Below, one piece after another: positions 21,985-33,999 of a DNA stretch of 64,000 nt. Location of the stretch: positions 81,073,899 through 81,137,898 of the forward strand of contig OY987300.1 of assembly GCA_963920635.1 (NCBI GenBank). Direction: 5' to 3'. Every line of letters begins with the position of its first letter. Within the stretch, counting starts at the first letter, position 1. A program made the position numbers and the translations under genes. Source of the stretch: Pseudeuparius sepicola. Taxonomy: Eukaryota > Arthropoda > Insecta > Coleoptera > Anthribidae. The notes beneath the pieces are model-generated. The model made no database searches, was not told the DNA's origin, and was given only the letters and a program-made list of their open reading frames with translations.

Positions 21985-22706
21985 GTTAAATTTAAATTTT
22001 TAGGCGGTTCTTATTTTTGACCTACATCAGATCCCTCTGTAAATGGGTCGCCGAACTGTTTAGTTTAACGTTCAATTTTCATTCTTCCTTTCCTAATTCT
22101 GTGTAGCTGTCACTCCTGTCACTGCCTTCCGATCGATCGAGCGGTGTGACGTCACAACCATTTCCGCGCTTTTCGTGTTGTTTCAAATGAATAACTTGAG
22201 GTCACAACAATTATTTATTACAAATTAAATATTGCGATTTGAGGGCTGATATTTGGTATGTGCTCTTTCTATAGATAGGCAAATAAATAAAGAAATAAAA
22301 AAAATAAAAAAAATGTTCAAGTTGCGCCTTTCGGCGTCATACAGGGTGTTTAATTCCGTCAACTTCCCTTCCACCTACACGGCTACGCATACGAGGGCTT
22401 ACCGGCATAATAATCGTATAGGTCCATACAATACCCCAAAAACCCCACTCGCACCGTCTCTATCATAATTAATCCCACTAATACAATAAACCTTAAGCGG
22501 CAATCAGGATCCCTGGAATCCGAAAACCACCCGGAATTTTACGGTATACCCGTTGTGTTCCTAATCATGGGGATATTTTAACCCTCCCCTTAATTAGAGG
22601 CTGGAGATGTGATTTTAATTTGTTTCCTATTTCAGCACGTTGTTGACTAGTAGTTTGCGGAGATTACGTGTAGCGATTTATGTAGGTATAAACTGTTTCC
22701 TTTCTA
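21985..22706. other. Intronic sequence, no gene seen
   Basis: Contains an end motif ATACAGGGTGTTTAATTCC near 22340 and a TGACGTCA near 22148. No identifiable gene. Confidence 0.4.
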
Positions 22707-22999
22707 TACAGGGTGATTCAGAAAAAAATTTAACCATACAGTGGAGGAAGGTCTACTAAAAAGGAAAACGCGGAATTTTCTTGTTGAAGTTTAAAACGTG
22801 GATCAAATGAACCTTAATACTCGAGTAACTCGACACTTCTGCTTAAATGTCAACCGTCAAGGTTGGCACTGGAGGGCAACGTTGCCACATTTCAATCATT
22901 TTTTTGTGAAAGGTGAAACTGAATAAATAAGAAATACCTACCTTTCATCTGTATTTTTGGTATATTCAGTTTGATTCTACAAAGGGCAAGCGCTACAAC

Positions 23000-23980
23000 C
23001 AGTGACTCTTTAAAATAAGGAGACCCAGCATGTCACAGTCTATCACATATGTAAAGTGAAGCCATGAGGGGAAGTTTGTTTTCTCTCGACTCCAAGGAGA
23101 CCACAAGGGAGCTGATACAAGGTTATGTCATATGTCAGTGTCCAACTGCCATCAGGTTTTATGTGACATGCCAGTGCCATAGATTCTAAAAGAGGCAAAA
23201 TATTTCCCATCATAATTCACAATTTTTAACTTTTCTAACTTCCAGACACTCAGATGTGTCAATTAAAGGTAATGCGGCCGCCTGTAGTAGTCTCAATAAT
23301 TGCAACCAGATTTTTCCTGCATCACCTTTAGTAATCCTACAATTCCCATTACGTGGGCATTATGTATAAGTAGATAGTTTAAAACAAAAATCGTATTTCG
23401 TAAATTTTAAATTATTAAGAAGGTAGCTTAAGTCCGTCGTTTTTTAAAGAGTTTTTATCTACGACTACAAGTTTATTTTAAGTTTGTGAGGTACCTTGGG
23501 AGACAAATAAAATTACAAACATTTTATAACGAACACCGAGAAAAATTACATTATTATATTATTAAATTACTACTAGACCTAATCTTATTAGTCCATCCCG
23601 AAATCTGTGAAAGTTCTTTGGGTAGATACATACATTCAACAAGGGAAGAAAGTTCAATAGTAGAAATGGATTGAGGAACCTGGTAACAAGGTGCAATAGC
23701 GACAAATTCTTAACTAAGCAAAATCGGCACTACTGACTTACCATAGTTATTACTTAAATTCGTGGAAATAATTGCTGGAAATTAATTTCAACTATAAAAT
23801 AAATTTGTTCCATTTGACAGTTGCCATATTCTGCACTTATAAACACAACATTATCAAGTATAATTTTTAGAAATCAAGAAAACCATTAATAATTTTTACT
23901 AACAATCAAAAGTACCTGTTATATTCATAGATTCTCCAATAAAATGGCATAGTTGGAAAGTATAATGCTGGGTCCCCTTA
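23000..23980. mobile_element. 1-kb hAT-like element, copy 2 (right tip lost)
   Basis: Starts CAGTGACTCTTTAAAATAAG and follows copy 1 throughout to GCTGGGTCCCCTTA, where homology stops about 20 bp short of the expected end. The candidate left duplication GCTACAAC (22992-22999) has no partner. Confidence 0.8.
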
Positions 23981-24090
23981 GTAGGTACGTTTGTTTAACA
24001 GACAATGAAAGCAGTAACAAGTAACAAAATATACACAGAAGTATAAATATTTATAATAAGTACGATTCCAGGTGTGGATAGGTACATTTT

Positions 24091-24573
24091 CGACAAATAA
24101 TATGGTAAATTTGGGCAAATAGAGGGGACTACATTTTGTTGTAAGTCGAATTTTTGTGAGAATTTTTCGCAAAGTGCGCCATCAGGCAAATGATGATTAC
24201 CTATCTTCCCTTAAAATTAAATTTTCATAAAAATACAAACAACAAGCGAACAGAAAACACCATGTTGTGAAGGAGAGTAATCTCCTCGGATTGAAATGGC
24301 AGTTAGGGTCAATTTCATAATACATTCAACTAAATTATCTTTTGACTTTAACATTAGGTAAAGAAACTTTTGCAACAATACTAAACAATGGTTGGATTGT
24401 TAGAAAGCTCCTTTAATTTTAAAGGGTACTTTAGTTTGTCTATGGAACTGGCCCTTAAGCATTTTATTCTTAAATTTTCGCCCTTTGGAAAGCCCTAAAC
24501 GAATACAAGTCTTCAAGCAAAGAAAACAACTATCACAAGTTGTTACTAGGATTTGACTTACAGCCAGGTACCT
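24091..24573 (+). repeat. Repeat R, left-part fragment
   Basis: From CGACAAATAATATGGTAAAT to CTTACAGCCAGGTA, matching 34870-35365 with scattered changes. It stops at the same CCAGGTA where other R copies carry foldback insertions. Confidence 0.75.
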
Positions 24574-24714
24574 ATATTAGCGTTGACGTGCGAACTTAAC
24601 AGCTGATCTAGTGAACGCCGTTAACAAGCGGTTTTAATACACTTCTGAAAATATTTCTTTATTTTTTTGGTCGACTGGTTAACATTTTTTACATCATGAC
24701 TGAATCACCCTATA

Positions 24715-26590
24715 CAATATCCTATTTATTGAGGTGTAATTTATCAATCCTTTCATCAATCTCTTCTGATTGATTGATACAAATGGCATACCTATCCACA
24801 TAATTTTGACGTTATCGATGTTTCGTTTCGAATATCAAACTTATTTATAGGATTAAACTATAAATAGCATTACAAGTGATGAAGTGATCTGTCGATAAGG
24901 CTGTTTATTTCTTATTTAACTTTGAAAACTTAATAAAAGGACACGGTTCGCTCGAAAGCTAAAAATTGAAATATTATGCCCAGAGGGCGAATGTAAGCAA
25001 TATATTTGGCGGATGGCCGTATTTTATTTTGGTGGAATAAATTTATCACCACAAGAGGATTTTTAGAAGGTATTCGAGGTTATTTACATAAAACTTGGAC
25101 ATTGACCGATTCCATTTTTATATACCTATGCTATTTCAAGTAGAATAGAAACATGTACAGATTTTGTTGTTGAAGGTTTATATTTCCTTACAAGGCAACA
25201 GCAGATAACCTCGTATCAATTATTATTTAGAAAAAAATACTGTTAAAAGGTTTTTTTTATTTCATTCCCCCAATCCACGCCCTATATTTATTTAAATTCC
25301 GACATTGCTACTTTTAGCGAACAAATTTTAATTTAGTTACCCACATTTTTAAAAGCCCAACGTTTTTCACTTCCTGTATAATCGAATAAAACCGAGGAAT
25401 GCAAACAAATTCGGAGCAAAATAATGATGGTGGAATCCGCTGTAACCGCCATTATTGCTTTATTGATTGATAGAGTCGGTTACGTTTTCATCGCCAGTTC
25501 CGCACTGTTTTTTAGAAATTGATTTGAATAATTGATTTAGAGCAGATGTAAATTAAATCTGGACAACTTTTTTCGGGTCTTTTGAGGACGCAATTTTATG
25601 GAAATATGGTAATGCTAGATTAATATATGTACAGGGTGGCCCACCACGAACTGCATCGATCTATATATGGAAAACTAAAAGTAGGGAAATTCTGAAAATT
25701 TGGCACCTCACCAATGCCGATGGACGCTGCTCAACTAAAATATTTTGGTGAATCTGGCACTTCCGGTTATACTGGAAGTCGATATCAACTTTCTTATTTC
25801 AAATGGAACACCGTGTATATTATTGCATTTTTGAATTTTGGGCATCATTTTCGAACAAAAACATGCAAATGTCCTATGTCTAAATCCAACCGTTTTTGAG
25901 ATATTTGCATTTTTCCGAAAAAAATTACAGGTGCAGACCTAAAGTCAATTAGCAATTTATACGAGGAAACCGCGAAATTTCAAAACGAATTTTTGGCATC
26001 GTGTAACAGAAGCCCTTACCTAGTGATCTCTGCTGAGAAATAAATCCGTTCTTACACAGGGTGTTCACAAAATATGAATAAAAATTACATTCAAAATGTG
26101 CTTAAATCTCGAAATTTTCAAATGGAAACCCCCATTTTTTTTAATGCGATCTTATTCACCACTTGTGTAAGGTTTCCTATACCTAAATGCAGTAATTTTC
26201 GATTAATTTACGAAAAACCCACTTTTCGCCCATAAAATGCGGGGTTTGCTTAACGCTTGGAAAATCATATTAGCCGTGGACGATGAAAAGACAATCGCGG
26301 CTAAGGAAATGTCCCTTGGTTTATAAATTATTGTCAACAATAATGCCGGCGCGCTTAAATTACACAAAAGAAGATTATGTATCGCACGTTCTTGATATTA
26401 CTTTGTTGTATTCTCCGTAGATAATAAACAAATTTAAATAATCTTCGTTTGTGTAATGCCAAAAATTCGTTTTAATTTGTTCATGTCTTTACCTATTATG
26501 ATGTTATTATTTTTAATTTTAAGTGACCAGGAAGAATCACAATTTAGGCGTAAGTACTTTTTATCCCCCCTTTTTTTATATACTCTTAGG
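24715..26590. other. AT-rich intronic sequence, no gene seen
   Basis: Only isolated repeat-end motifs (TACAGGGTGGCCCACC near 25629, ACACAGGGTGTTCACA near 26054). A piece near 25795-25870 resembles the inner arms of FB1/FB8. No coding region supported. Confidence 0.4.
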
Positions 26591-26620
26591 CAACCCCATT
26601 GCACATGTTACTGTATTTTA

Positions 26621-26660
26621 GTGTCCTGAAGATGCAAATAAATTTTTGCGAAACGTCGAC
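26621..26660 (+). ncRNA. Hammerhead-like motif (candidate)
   Basis: CTGAAGA (26626-26632) is followed by a GCAAA...TTTGC stem-loop and then GAAAC-GTC (26650-26657). This is the order of the conserved hammerhead core CUGANGA / stem II / GAAA / NUH. One unpaired T precedes stem II and there is almost no stem III, so self-cleavage is doubtful. Such motifs are known from Penelope-like elements. Confidence 0.3.
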
Positions 26661-27185
26661 TGCATGAAATAGTGATTTTTCATCTAATTCCGATCCAGAC
26701 CCCAAAATAATTAGTCTACGTTCAGAAATTATTTTTTTAATTCGATTTTTTTCCAGGTTGATGTTTGCCCCGTTCTTGTTACGACACTGCAGCGTGGTGT
26801 TTAGCCTCGCATTTCAAACACCAATTTGCGTTCGTGTGGTGATGAAATGCAATAGCCAGACGTCGGCATCGGCATACGCCCGCCAAAATTCCATAGACTG
26901 ACTCGGTCCATGAAGCGTATATCGGTGGAATACGAGTATTCCGCAGTAATTATTTTGGTTGCTGTGGCACTGAATAATCATTATCGCAAAGTTCAAAATA
27001 ATACTTTTAAAAATGCTTAAAAAAATCGTATACAGTGTGAGAAACGACTGTTGTAAAAGACAAAAAAAAATCGATTTGAAAATTGAGCTTTTGTGGATCA
27101 GCCCTGTTTGGTTTGAAAGTAATTTTTGACATAATTTTAGTTTCGAAAAATCAAGTATGTCTTGGATATTTCGAAGAATAGTTAT
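26661..27185. other. Intronic sequence, no gene seen
   Basis: No recognisable gene or repeat other than the short palindromic element that follows. Confidence 0.4.
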
Positions 27186-27266
27186 TTATGTACCAAGGCA
27201 CTGAAGTTCAACTTTTGATGACTCATGTGGAATTTAGTTGCCGAGGCCTCTGGCCGAGGTACATAT
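27186..27266. mobile_element. Short palindromic MITE, copy 1
   Basis: TATGTACCAAGGCACTGAAG on the left, CCGAGGTACATAT on the right. Shares both ends and interior (actcatgtgg, gaggcctc) with 38137-38259, where it is inverted and longer by about 40 bp. The neighbouring atattatattttt...atcggaaaaa is also shared, so a larger unit moved. Confidence 0.55.
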
Positions 27267-27750
27267 TATATTTTTTGAAATCGGAAAAAAAAGTTTTATT
27301 AGGCGAGAAAATAATCATAAGTGATCACCCGTCCATGAACCGACTACGCGCTGCGTTGCTTGACTTTGACGATCGCTCTACTTAGGTCAAGTATGACAAG
27401 ACACGGCGCCTTCGAACAGAAAAACCAAACTGCTGCTTGTTGTGCAGCCTCCATTACAAATCTATCGATATTCAAACCTACTAAAATATTTATACTGAAA
27501 GATTGCGGGGCTATAGGTGGCAATTTCGCAATGTGTACGAAAAGTTAAATGGGTCTTTATTGGCCGGGTTTTGAATATTTGGTCACTTTTGACGGGCGAT
27601 GGCTCCGCGTCTGACGTTTGATGTTTACATCTCGCCAAGGCCTACTTATTGAAAAAATCGTACAATAATGGGCTACTTCAGTGCCGATTTCTGAGCTTTT
27701 AATGACGATTTTGGGACACTTCACTGCCGATTTCAAGAAAACAGTTTTTC
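27267..27750. other. Intronic sequence, no gene seen
   Basis: No supported gene. The end (gaaaacagtttttc) is mirrored near 28600, part of a looser inverted arrangement around FB9. Confidence 0.35.
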
Positions 27751-27752
27751 TA

Positions 27753-28147
27753 CACTAATAAACTGCCTTTCCTATAGGAGTCACGGCAAAATGTTATTAA
27801 AAAAGTTGTTCAAAATGAAAAACTGAGTATGTGTACAAAACTTCAAGGTCCTAGGCCTACTTTGATTTTTTTGCATTTTTACTAAAAAAATTGTGGAAAG
27901 TGCCCTTTTGCTTTTAAATTGTGCTATCATATTTACTTTTGCATTCTTAACAATTTTTCCTAGTAATATTTTGTATTATCTTTGACCAAAAAGGCTACTT
28001 TTCTCCACTTTTTTAGTAAAAAAGAGCAAAATATTAAAGTAGGCCTAGGATTTTCAAATTTTGGAAAATTACTCTATTTTTCATTCTGAACAATTTTCCT
28101 TGATAACATTTTGCCGTAATTCCTACAGGAAAGGCACTTTACTAGTG
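27753..28147. mobile_element. Foldback element FB9 (TA target site)
   Basis: Ends CACTAATAAACTGCCTTTCC (27753) and complement ending 28147, TA both sides. Inverted blocks gtcacggcaaaatgtta / taacattttgccgta and aggcctacttt / agtaggcct extend inward over much of the element. Non-coding. Confidence 0.78.
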
Positions 28148-28149
28148 TA

Positions 28150-29083
28150 AGAAAAAACCAATGACGTCAGAACCTATAGACAGGTTTGTTTTGATAAACG
28201 CTTGACCTCCAGAACTAATCACAATCTAAGCGCTCCATTAAATTATTCCGAAAATGTCGCCAGATTTTCAGAAATTGCCACTTTTTGTCGAGCCGTAGCG
28301 AACTTATTTCGACTCTGGGCTCGGAGGCTGGCGTCGTTAGACCATCCCCCGAGTCTTCAGGTGAGGTTCCGATGCTTCCGGCGCCCCCAAACAAGAAAAA
28401 ACGTGCGATATCTAAGTGTGATTCTGGAGGAACTATAACCGGGAATCACCGGGTGTATAGTTGGTTGATGGTTGACTTTCTGTCTTTGTTTGTAGCATGT
28501 TTTTAGAGTAGTATGGAGATATTTAATCTTGGAGTCAAAATAAAGGGCATTTTAACAATGGCTCACCACGTCTATAGGTTTTGACGTCATTGGAAAAAAA
28601 CAGTTTTTTCGAAATATCAAATGCATACTTAATTTTTCAAAACTAAAATTTTGTCACAGTGTATAATTGCAAGTATACGAGACAATAATACTTTCTGTTC
28701 AAGAGAAATTCTAACAGCGACTTTAGATTCCTCGCGTAATTTTTCTCATTGCGACAAAAACAAGGCGTCCATTAAAAAAATTCATTAAGCCCACGCCCGA
28801 GCTGAACACAACTCCAATCTCGAAAGCAAAAATTTAATTAAAATCGATTCTCGCCGGTACCTACTTTGTTCTATTATTTTTACACAACAAAGAATGGCGG
28901 GGGCTCTTATTTATAAACCCGGGAATTTGCGCTCCGCTTTGTCTTGTACCCCCCCTTTTAAAAAGAAATGGGAGGGGGAAAACACACCTTTCGAATATAA
29001 TAAAAGGGTTTCAGAGAGAAAGATATCATATTGTAATTTCTCGTGGCTAACTAAGTGCACTAAATAAGGCTTAATATATGTAA
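28150..29083. other. Unassigned region with exon-like open frame
   Basis: AATGACGTCAGAACCTATAGAC (about 28160) and its inverse near 28570-28593 bracket a more GC-rich block. Within it, 28285-28506 is open with VVRPSPESSGEVPMLPAPP and NKKKRAISKC, a low-complexity, basic composition seen in many N-termini. No family recognised, no ATG at the head of the frame. The remainder is AT-rich. Confidence 0.3.
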
Positions 29084-29436
29084 AATATGTAAAAAAACAT
29101 GGAATTTTTTCTAATCATTTTTCGAAATCTAGGTAACTATGGAAACAATTGATAGTCAGAAATTATTTAAGAGTGTGTTAGGGTGCCTTGCGCTCCGTTA
29201 AATTTATTCAACTGGAATATTTATTAAATTTCTGAATTGTGCTTGTTACTAACTTATTTGTTATTATTGTTTGCTACAAAAAATTTTTTTAAAAATATTC
29301 CAGTTTAACAAATTTAAGGGTGCGCAAGGCACCCTAACATACTCTTAAATAATTTCTGACTATCAATTGTTTCCATAGCTATCTAGATTTCGAAAAATGA
29401 TTAGAAAAAATTCCATGTTTTTTTACATATTTGACC
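29084..29436. mobile_element. Foldback element FB10
   Basis: ATGTAAAAAAACATGGAATT ... gattagaaaaaattccatg arms, with inner block taagagtgtgttagggtgcc mirrored as ggcaccctaacatactctta. Arms about 150 bp, loop about 60 bp. Non-coding. A related end lies at about 300-385. Confidence 0.72.
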
Positions 29437-30557
29437 CTGTAGATTTGGAACGACAAAAGATACAGAAAATTTCTCTCTATAAAAGTTGTTGAGAATGATA
29501 AGGACTTTCAATATATAGAGAAAAACTGGTATGCTTCTAGGAAAATAATATCGATGACGTCACAGCGGCCATTTTCCCAAACATCAAAAAAGCTAATTTT
29601 CGGTCAAAATTGGACCTTAGTATGTCCCATTTAAGAACCCCTTTTCGAAATTTTATTTTGAGTTTTCGTGTTCCCGCTGTAGGCCTGGGGCGTCGAGTTT
29701 CGATCACCCTGTACAAACTGAGCTAAGGAAACTTCGTCCATTAGTGAATAGAGATATTTTGCGGAATGCCTATTTCGCGCTTTTTCAGTCAAAATTGCAA
29801 TATGGTATTACCCTATGGGGGAACTCATCTAATGCCGTTAGGGCCTTTCGCTTGCAAAAGCGTGCCATAAGAGTCTTGCTAAACCTTGGTCCTAGAGAGT
29901 CATGTCGATCCCATTTCAGAGCTTTCCAAATCATGACACTCCCTGCGCTCTTTATACAGGGTTAACTATGACTTAGTACAAAAATTTTTACCACGTGCGC
30001 AGGGTGGCTTAAGAAAACATAGAAAAATATTTTTAGATTTTTTTTACGATCTTTAAAAAAACGGGTAAAGACCCCTATTTTCCCTGTAAATCCCCGCCTT
30101 TAATGACGTCATCCAATTTGGCTTCTGAAGGTACTGACAGCTGAAGTGATTTTCCGCGGTGTTGCCGTTGATTTAGGAACGGTGAAAATACCTTTTTACT
30201 CAAACAAATTTAAAAAATACATAAATAACAATCGATTTGAATCTGTACAGATGCAGCGCTATTAGATTCCCCTTACCTTAGCTCGTATCCGGACCGGTTC
30301 CTACTCTCGCGGAAAGCTCATTACCGCGACACCACAAGCCGTCTCCCTTAATACCCCCGGAGCTCCTCTGATGAATTCTTGTCCACCATCTAACCTCTTC
30401 TGAAGCATAGATAAAGGATTTATTGTTCTGAAGCCTCGGCGGTATGAATTAAGCGACGTATCGGCCCGGTCGAGTCTATGAAACGTTTTTTCGACTGCTC
30501 CGCGTTGCCCCGTTCGTCATTTCATAACTTCCTAGCTAGGCAACTAACTGTACATAC

Positions 30558-31538
30558 AAGGTTTGTTCCAACAGGGCCAATAACCGTGCTCAAGCACGTT
30601 CAGCGCATGCGCACTACCCCACTGGCTGTTCCAACTGAATTATGTACCTACCGACACGGGACGATACACGCACTGTTCCAGCCGATTTATGGATCATTTG
30701 TGTATCGTCCTTGTACGATAAAAACGGTGCCTGGTCTAAAGCAATAACCGCGTGTACTGACATGCGCAGTGTATGGTCGTGTGACAGAGATAAACATTAA
30801 CATCATATTTTTGTTTTTACGTAGATAGGTTTAAATCGATGGCTGGGATCGTGTTTTTTATTTCTTGTTGGTTTTTGGCTTGTTGGGTAGGGCGGGGAAT
30901 CGTTGAACAATTTTTCCGTTCCATCTGAAATTTTCTTTGGGATCATTTGTTCCAACTCGAATTTACGTACCGTCACAGAACTGTACATGAACTAGATGAT
31001 AACCCTTAAAGAACGCATGCGCTAGTTTTGCACCGTTCATGTGCGATCCCAAAGAAAATTTCAGATGGAACGGATTGTGAATCAAATCGACCAAATCACG
31101 TTTTGCGACCGCACCTAACCTGCGTGTTTAATATGTGGCTAACCGAATGTTCGGTGGGCTAACCTCACTCTTCACTCTAAAAAATTATTGTTCAACGATT
31201 CCCCGCCCTACCCAACAAGCCAAAAACCAACAAGAAATAAAAAACACGATCCCAGCCATCGATTTAAAACCATCTACGTAAAAACAAAAATATGAGGTTA
31301 TTGTTTATCTCTGTCACATGACTACATTGCGCATGTCAGTACACGCGGTTATTGCTTTAGACCAGGCACCGTTTTTATCGTACAAGGACGATACACAAAT
31401 GATCCATAAATCGGCTGGAACAGTGCGTGTATCGTCCCGTGTCGGTAGGTACATAATTCAGTTGGAACAGCCAGCGGGGTAGTGCGCATGCGCTGAACGT
31501 GCTTGAGGACGGTTATTGGCCCTGTTGGAACAAACCTT
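30558..31538. mobile_element. Foldback element FB11 inside the DD41D element
   Basis: Ends AAGGTTTGTTCCAACAGGGC (30558) and complement ending 31538. Arms over 350 bp are almost identical (gtgtatcgtccttgtacg, cgattccccgccctacccaa). The right arm carries an extra block of about 110 bp (31076-31190). Flanking bases do not give a clear target duplication. Non-coding. Confidence 0.8.
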
Positions 31539-31645
31539 TTCAAGTTTGGCTAGTAGCCGACGGAGGGCATTTGCGAATGTAACATGGCGTTATTTCCCAG
31601 TTTTGTCTTGATTTTCCCGGCAAATCGTTCAGCGTCTTTGTGAAA

Positions 31646-32963
31646 ATGCCGGAGTATTCGAACGCCGAGTTAACGGACATGGTTATAATGTACGGGAGAT
31701 GCGATGAAAGTGCACATCGAGCTGCAGCAGAATACCGTATTCGTTTTCCTAACAGGGCAAATATGCCTAACCCACCTACTTTCGTGAACATTGTACAACG
31801 TATGCGAAACACTGGTGTTTTGCAAGCTCGAAGGGGTGGGCCTGGAGGGCAAATGAACATGGACGATGTTGAGTCAGTGCTTGATTTGGTGGAAGAGCAA
31901 CCTTCCATAAGCACTACAGCTATTGCAAGGAGATTGGGAATATCTCAGAACAAGGCAAGTAAAATAAAACCAATAAAACTGACTTCTACCAAAGACTATC
32001 CCATGTGATGGGATTGTCTTTGCTTGCACCTAATACCTACATAAAATTTAAAATGTAACAATACAATTATTTACAGGCATGGAGGATTCTAAGGGAAAAC
32101 GGCCTTCACCCTTATCACATACAAAAGGTCCAAGCATTAGAAGCAAATGATTTTCCGGTGAGAATGACCTACTGCACTTGGCTACGTGATCGAATCGCCC
32201 AAGACCCAAACTTTGTTTTCAACATTCTTTGGACAGACGAATGCTGCTTCACACGTGCTGGGGTTTTAAACACGTATGTAAATTTTTACTTACTTATAGC
32301 TTTCTCTCCTCCATATTATCTTTTTTATTTATTATAAAATTGGCTATGTCAATCCTAACGCCTTCGCCAAAATTGTGAATATTTCTAATTTTTGTTTTTT
32401 TTTTTAGACACAACAGCCATATTTGGTCCGATGAGAACCCACATGCTGTTCGGCGGTTTAATTTCCAACGTCGGTTTTCCATCAATGTTTGGGCTGGAGT
32501 TTATGGAGATCGATTAATTGGACCATACATTCTACCGGAAAATTTAAACGCTGAACGATACTTGTATTTTCTGACAAATGTTTTGTTTGATAATTTGCCA
32601 CTACAAGTACTGCATGACATGTGGTTTATGCACGATGGTGCACCAGCCCATTTTGCGAGACCTGTTCGTGCACTTTTAGACGACCAATGCCCCAACCGTT
32701 GGATCGGAAGAGGAGGGCCCATTGCATGGCCGCCGCGATCACCAGACTTGAATCCAATGGATTTTTGTATTTGGGGATTCATGAAGGCGATTGTGTACGA
32801 GCAGGAAATCGACAACGAGCAGCAGTTACGTGAACGAATTGAAGGTGCAGCTGTCCAAATCCGGAATAATCATGGACTTTTTGCACGTATCCGGACTTCT
32901 TTAGTTAACCGAGTGAATTTGTGCATCGAAGTTAACGGCGGCCTCTTTGAACAGCTACTGTAG
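31646..32963 (+). CDS. DD41D transposase, three exons (31646-31954, 32077-32273, 32408-32963)
   Basis: Predicted 353-residue transposase cutting and joining DNA at TA sites. The N-terminus (residues about 1-60: YSNAELTDMVIMYG, RFPNRANMPNPPTF) resembles the DUF4817 helix-turn-helix of insect transposases; a second HTH follows (TAIARRLGISQNKAWRIL). Catalytic Asp are in ILWTDECCF, MHDGAPAHF and DLNPMDF, the last two separated by 41 residues (DD41D). The tail ends NGGLFEQLL. Intron 1 (31955-32076) is GC-AG with the strong donor AAG|GCAAGT; the nearby GT donor would break the frame. Intron 2 (32274-32407) is GT-AG with a T-rich acceptor. Start chosen at the ATG of MPEYSNAEL. No stop or frameshift remains, unlike every other transposase here. 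Confidence 0.88.
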
Positions 32964-33978
32964 TGCTTTGCATGTGCATTTGTGCAATGTGTGCTAGTGC
33001 AGTTGTGATTTTTCGGTTACCCTTCGGGGTTTTCCTGGCGGAGGGGATCTACCTCGTCGTGGTCGTCAGGCTGAGTACCTCGCTTCAAACAAAAGGAATA
33101 GCAGAGGGAAACCAAGAGATCCCCAACAGATTTAAAAAATGTGAATGTTGTGTTGTGTGACTTTTAATGTAAAAAAGCAAGAAAACAGAAAATGGTGCAA
33201 ACAATCCTGGAAATGTCAGTAAGGTAGGTGTTTCATAGGCATTCTACATGTTCCTCAGAAAGTAATCGTTTTTAAAAGGAAATCGAAATTTTGTGGTGAA
33301 TCCTCGGATAAATTGATAGACGTGGCAACGCCGCGCTATTGACATATGCGAAATTTTTAGACATGTCGCGCGGGCGTCCATAGGCGGCGTTTTTTGAGGG
33401 GTTTAATACAATTTGAAAAAAAATTTTTTTAGGCTTAAGACAAATGTTAGAAAATTTTTGAAAATTTATTTTAGCAAGTCTAATTTTTCTTTATCTGCCA
33501 TAAAAATTTTTGTACTAAGTGATAGTTAACCCTGTATATCGTAGCTTGTTGGAGATCCATGACAAAAAGCATGTATACAGCAAACAATCCGATATTCATG
33601 GATATCCAACACGAAACAAAGATGTGCTGCGGACTCATCGATACAGACTGGCCAAATCCGCAAAAAATTCTCTAGATATTCATTTATACAACCGTCTGCC
33701 TAGCTCAGTCAGGCTATGCGATAAAAATGAGTTTAAATTAATTATTAAACATATATGTTTAAATAACATTTTTTACAGTGTACAAGAATTTTTAAATTGT
33801 GAACCTTAAGTTTGTTTTTTTAATTGTTTGTATTTTAATAGTACCTAATTAAGCACGTAGAGAGGGCGAGTATAGTAATGTATATACTTATGAAAATTCT
33901 TTTCTGTCATTCCCAATACGTGTAAATTTTAATTGACTTGCTGCACATACTTTTGTATTTTGTGGACAAATAAACAGC

Positions 33979-33999
33979 TATCTATCTATCTATCTAATT
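33979..33999 (+). repeat. (ctat)n tail of the non-LTR element
   Basis: AATAAACAGCTATCTATCTA and further units form the 3' terminus of the retrotransposon. 34000-34589 after it is AT-rich intron with no gene seen. Confidence 0.6.

Larger units (their letters stand above)
22709..24712. mobile_element. Mariner-type inverted-repeat element split by nested insertions
   Basis: Left end CAGGGTGATTCAGAAAAAAA (22709) after TA; right end ACTGAATCACCCTA (24712) before TA. The next inward blocks also agree (aatttaaccat versus atgttaacca on the complement). The interior holds the 1-kb hAT-like copy 2 and an R fragment, so this is probably a host element with two insertions. Confidence 0.45.
29957..33534 (+). 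mobile_element. Complete DD41D Tc1/mariner-superfamily element
   Basis: Inverted ends begin CAGGGTTAACTAT and agree at 33 of 34 positions (mismatch at base 14). A TA duplication lies at 29955-29956 and 33535-33536. It contains a three-exon transposase gene on plus and a foldback element (30558-31538) in its 5' region. Because both ends and the coding sequence are intact it could be autonomous; activity is inferred. Confidence 0.9.
29714..33809 (+). pseudogene. Non-LTR retrotransposon ORF2 C-terminal part, split by a mariner element
   Basis: 29714-29955 encodes LRKLRPLVNRDILRNAYFAL and KLQYGITLWGNS, the end of a reverse-transcriptase domain of insect non-LTR elements (YGI-LWG block). 33537-33809 continues with RSLLEIHDKKH, HGYPTRNKDVLRTHRYRL and LYNRLPSSVR to a natural stop. 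Removing 29957-33534 and one TA restores the frame exactly (LFI-YRSLLEI). The element is 5'-truncated: nothing before 29714 fits. The 3' untranslated part runs to about 33999 and ends AATAAACAG then (ctat)n. Confidence 0.85.

Noticed and set aside
30478..31543. Matching 64-89-codon frames on opposite strands
   Set aside because: Both come from the two arms of FB11. Identity reflects the inverted repeat, not a conserved protein.
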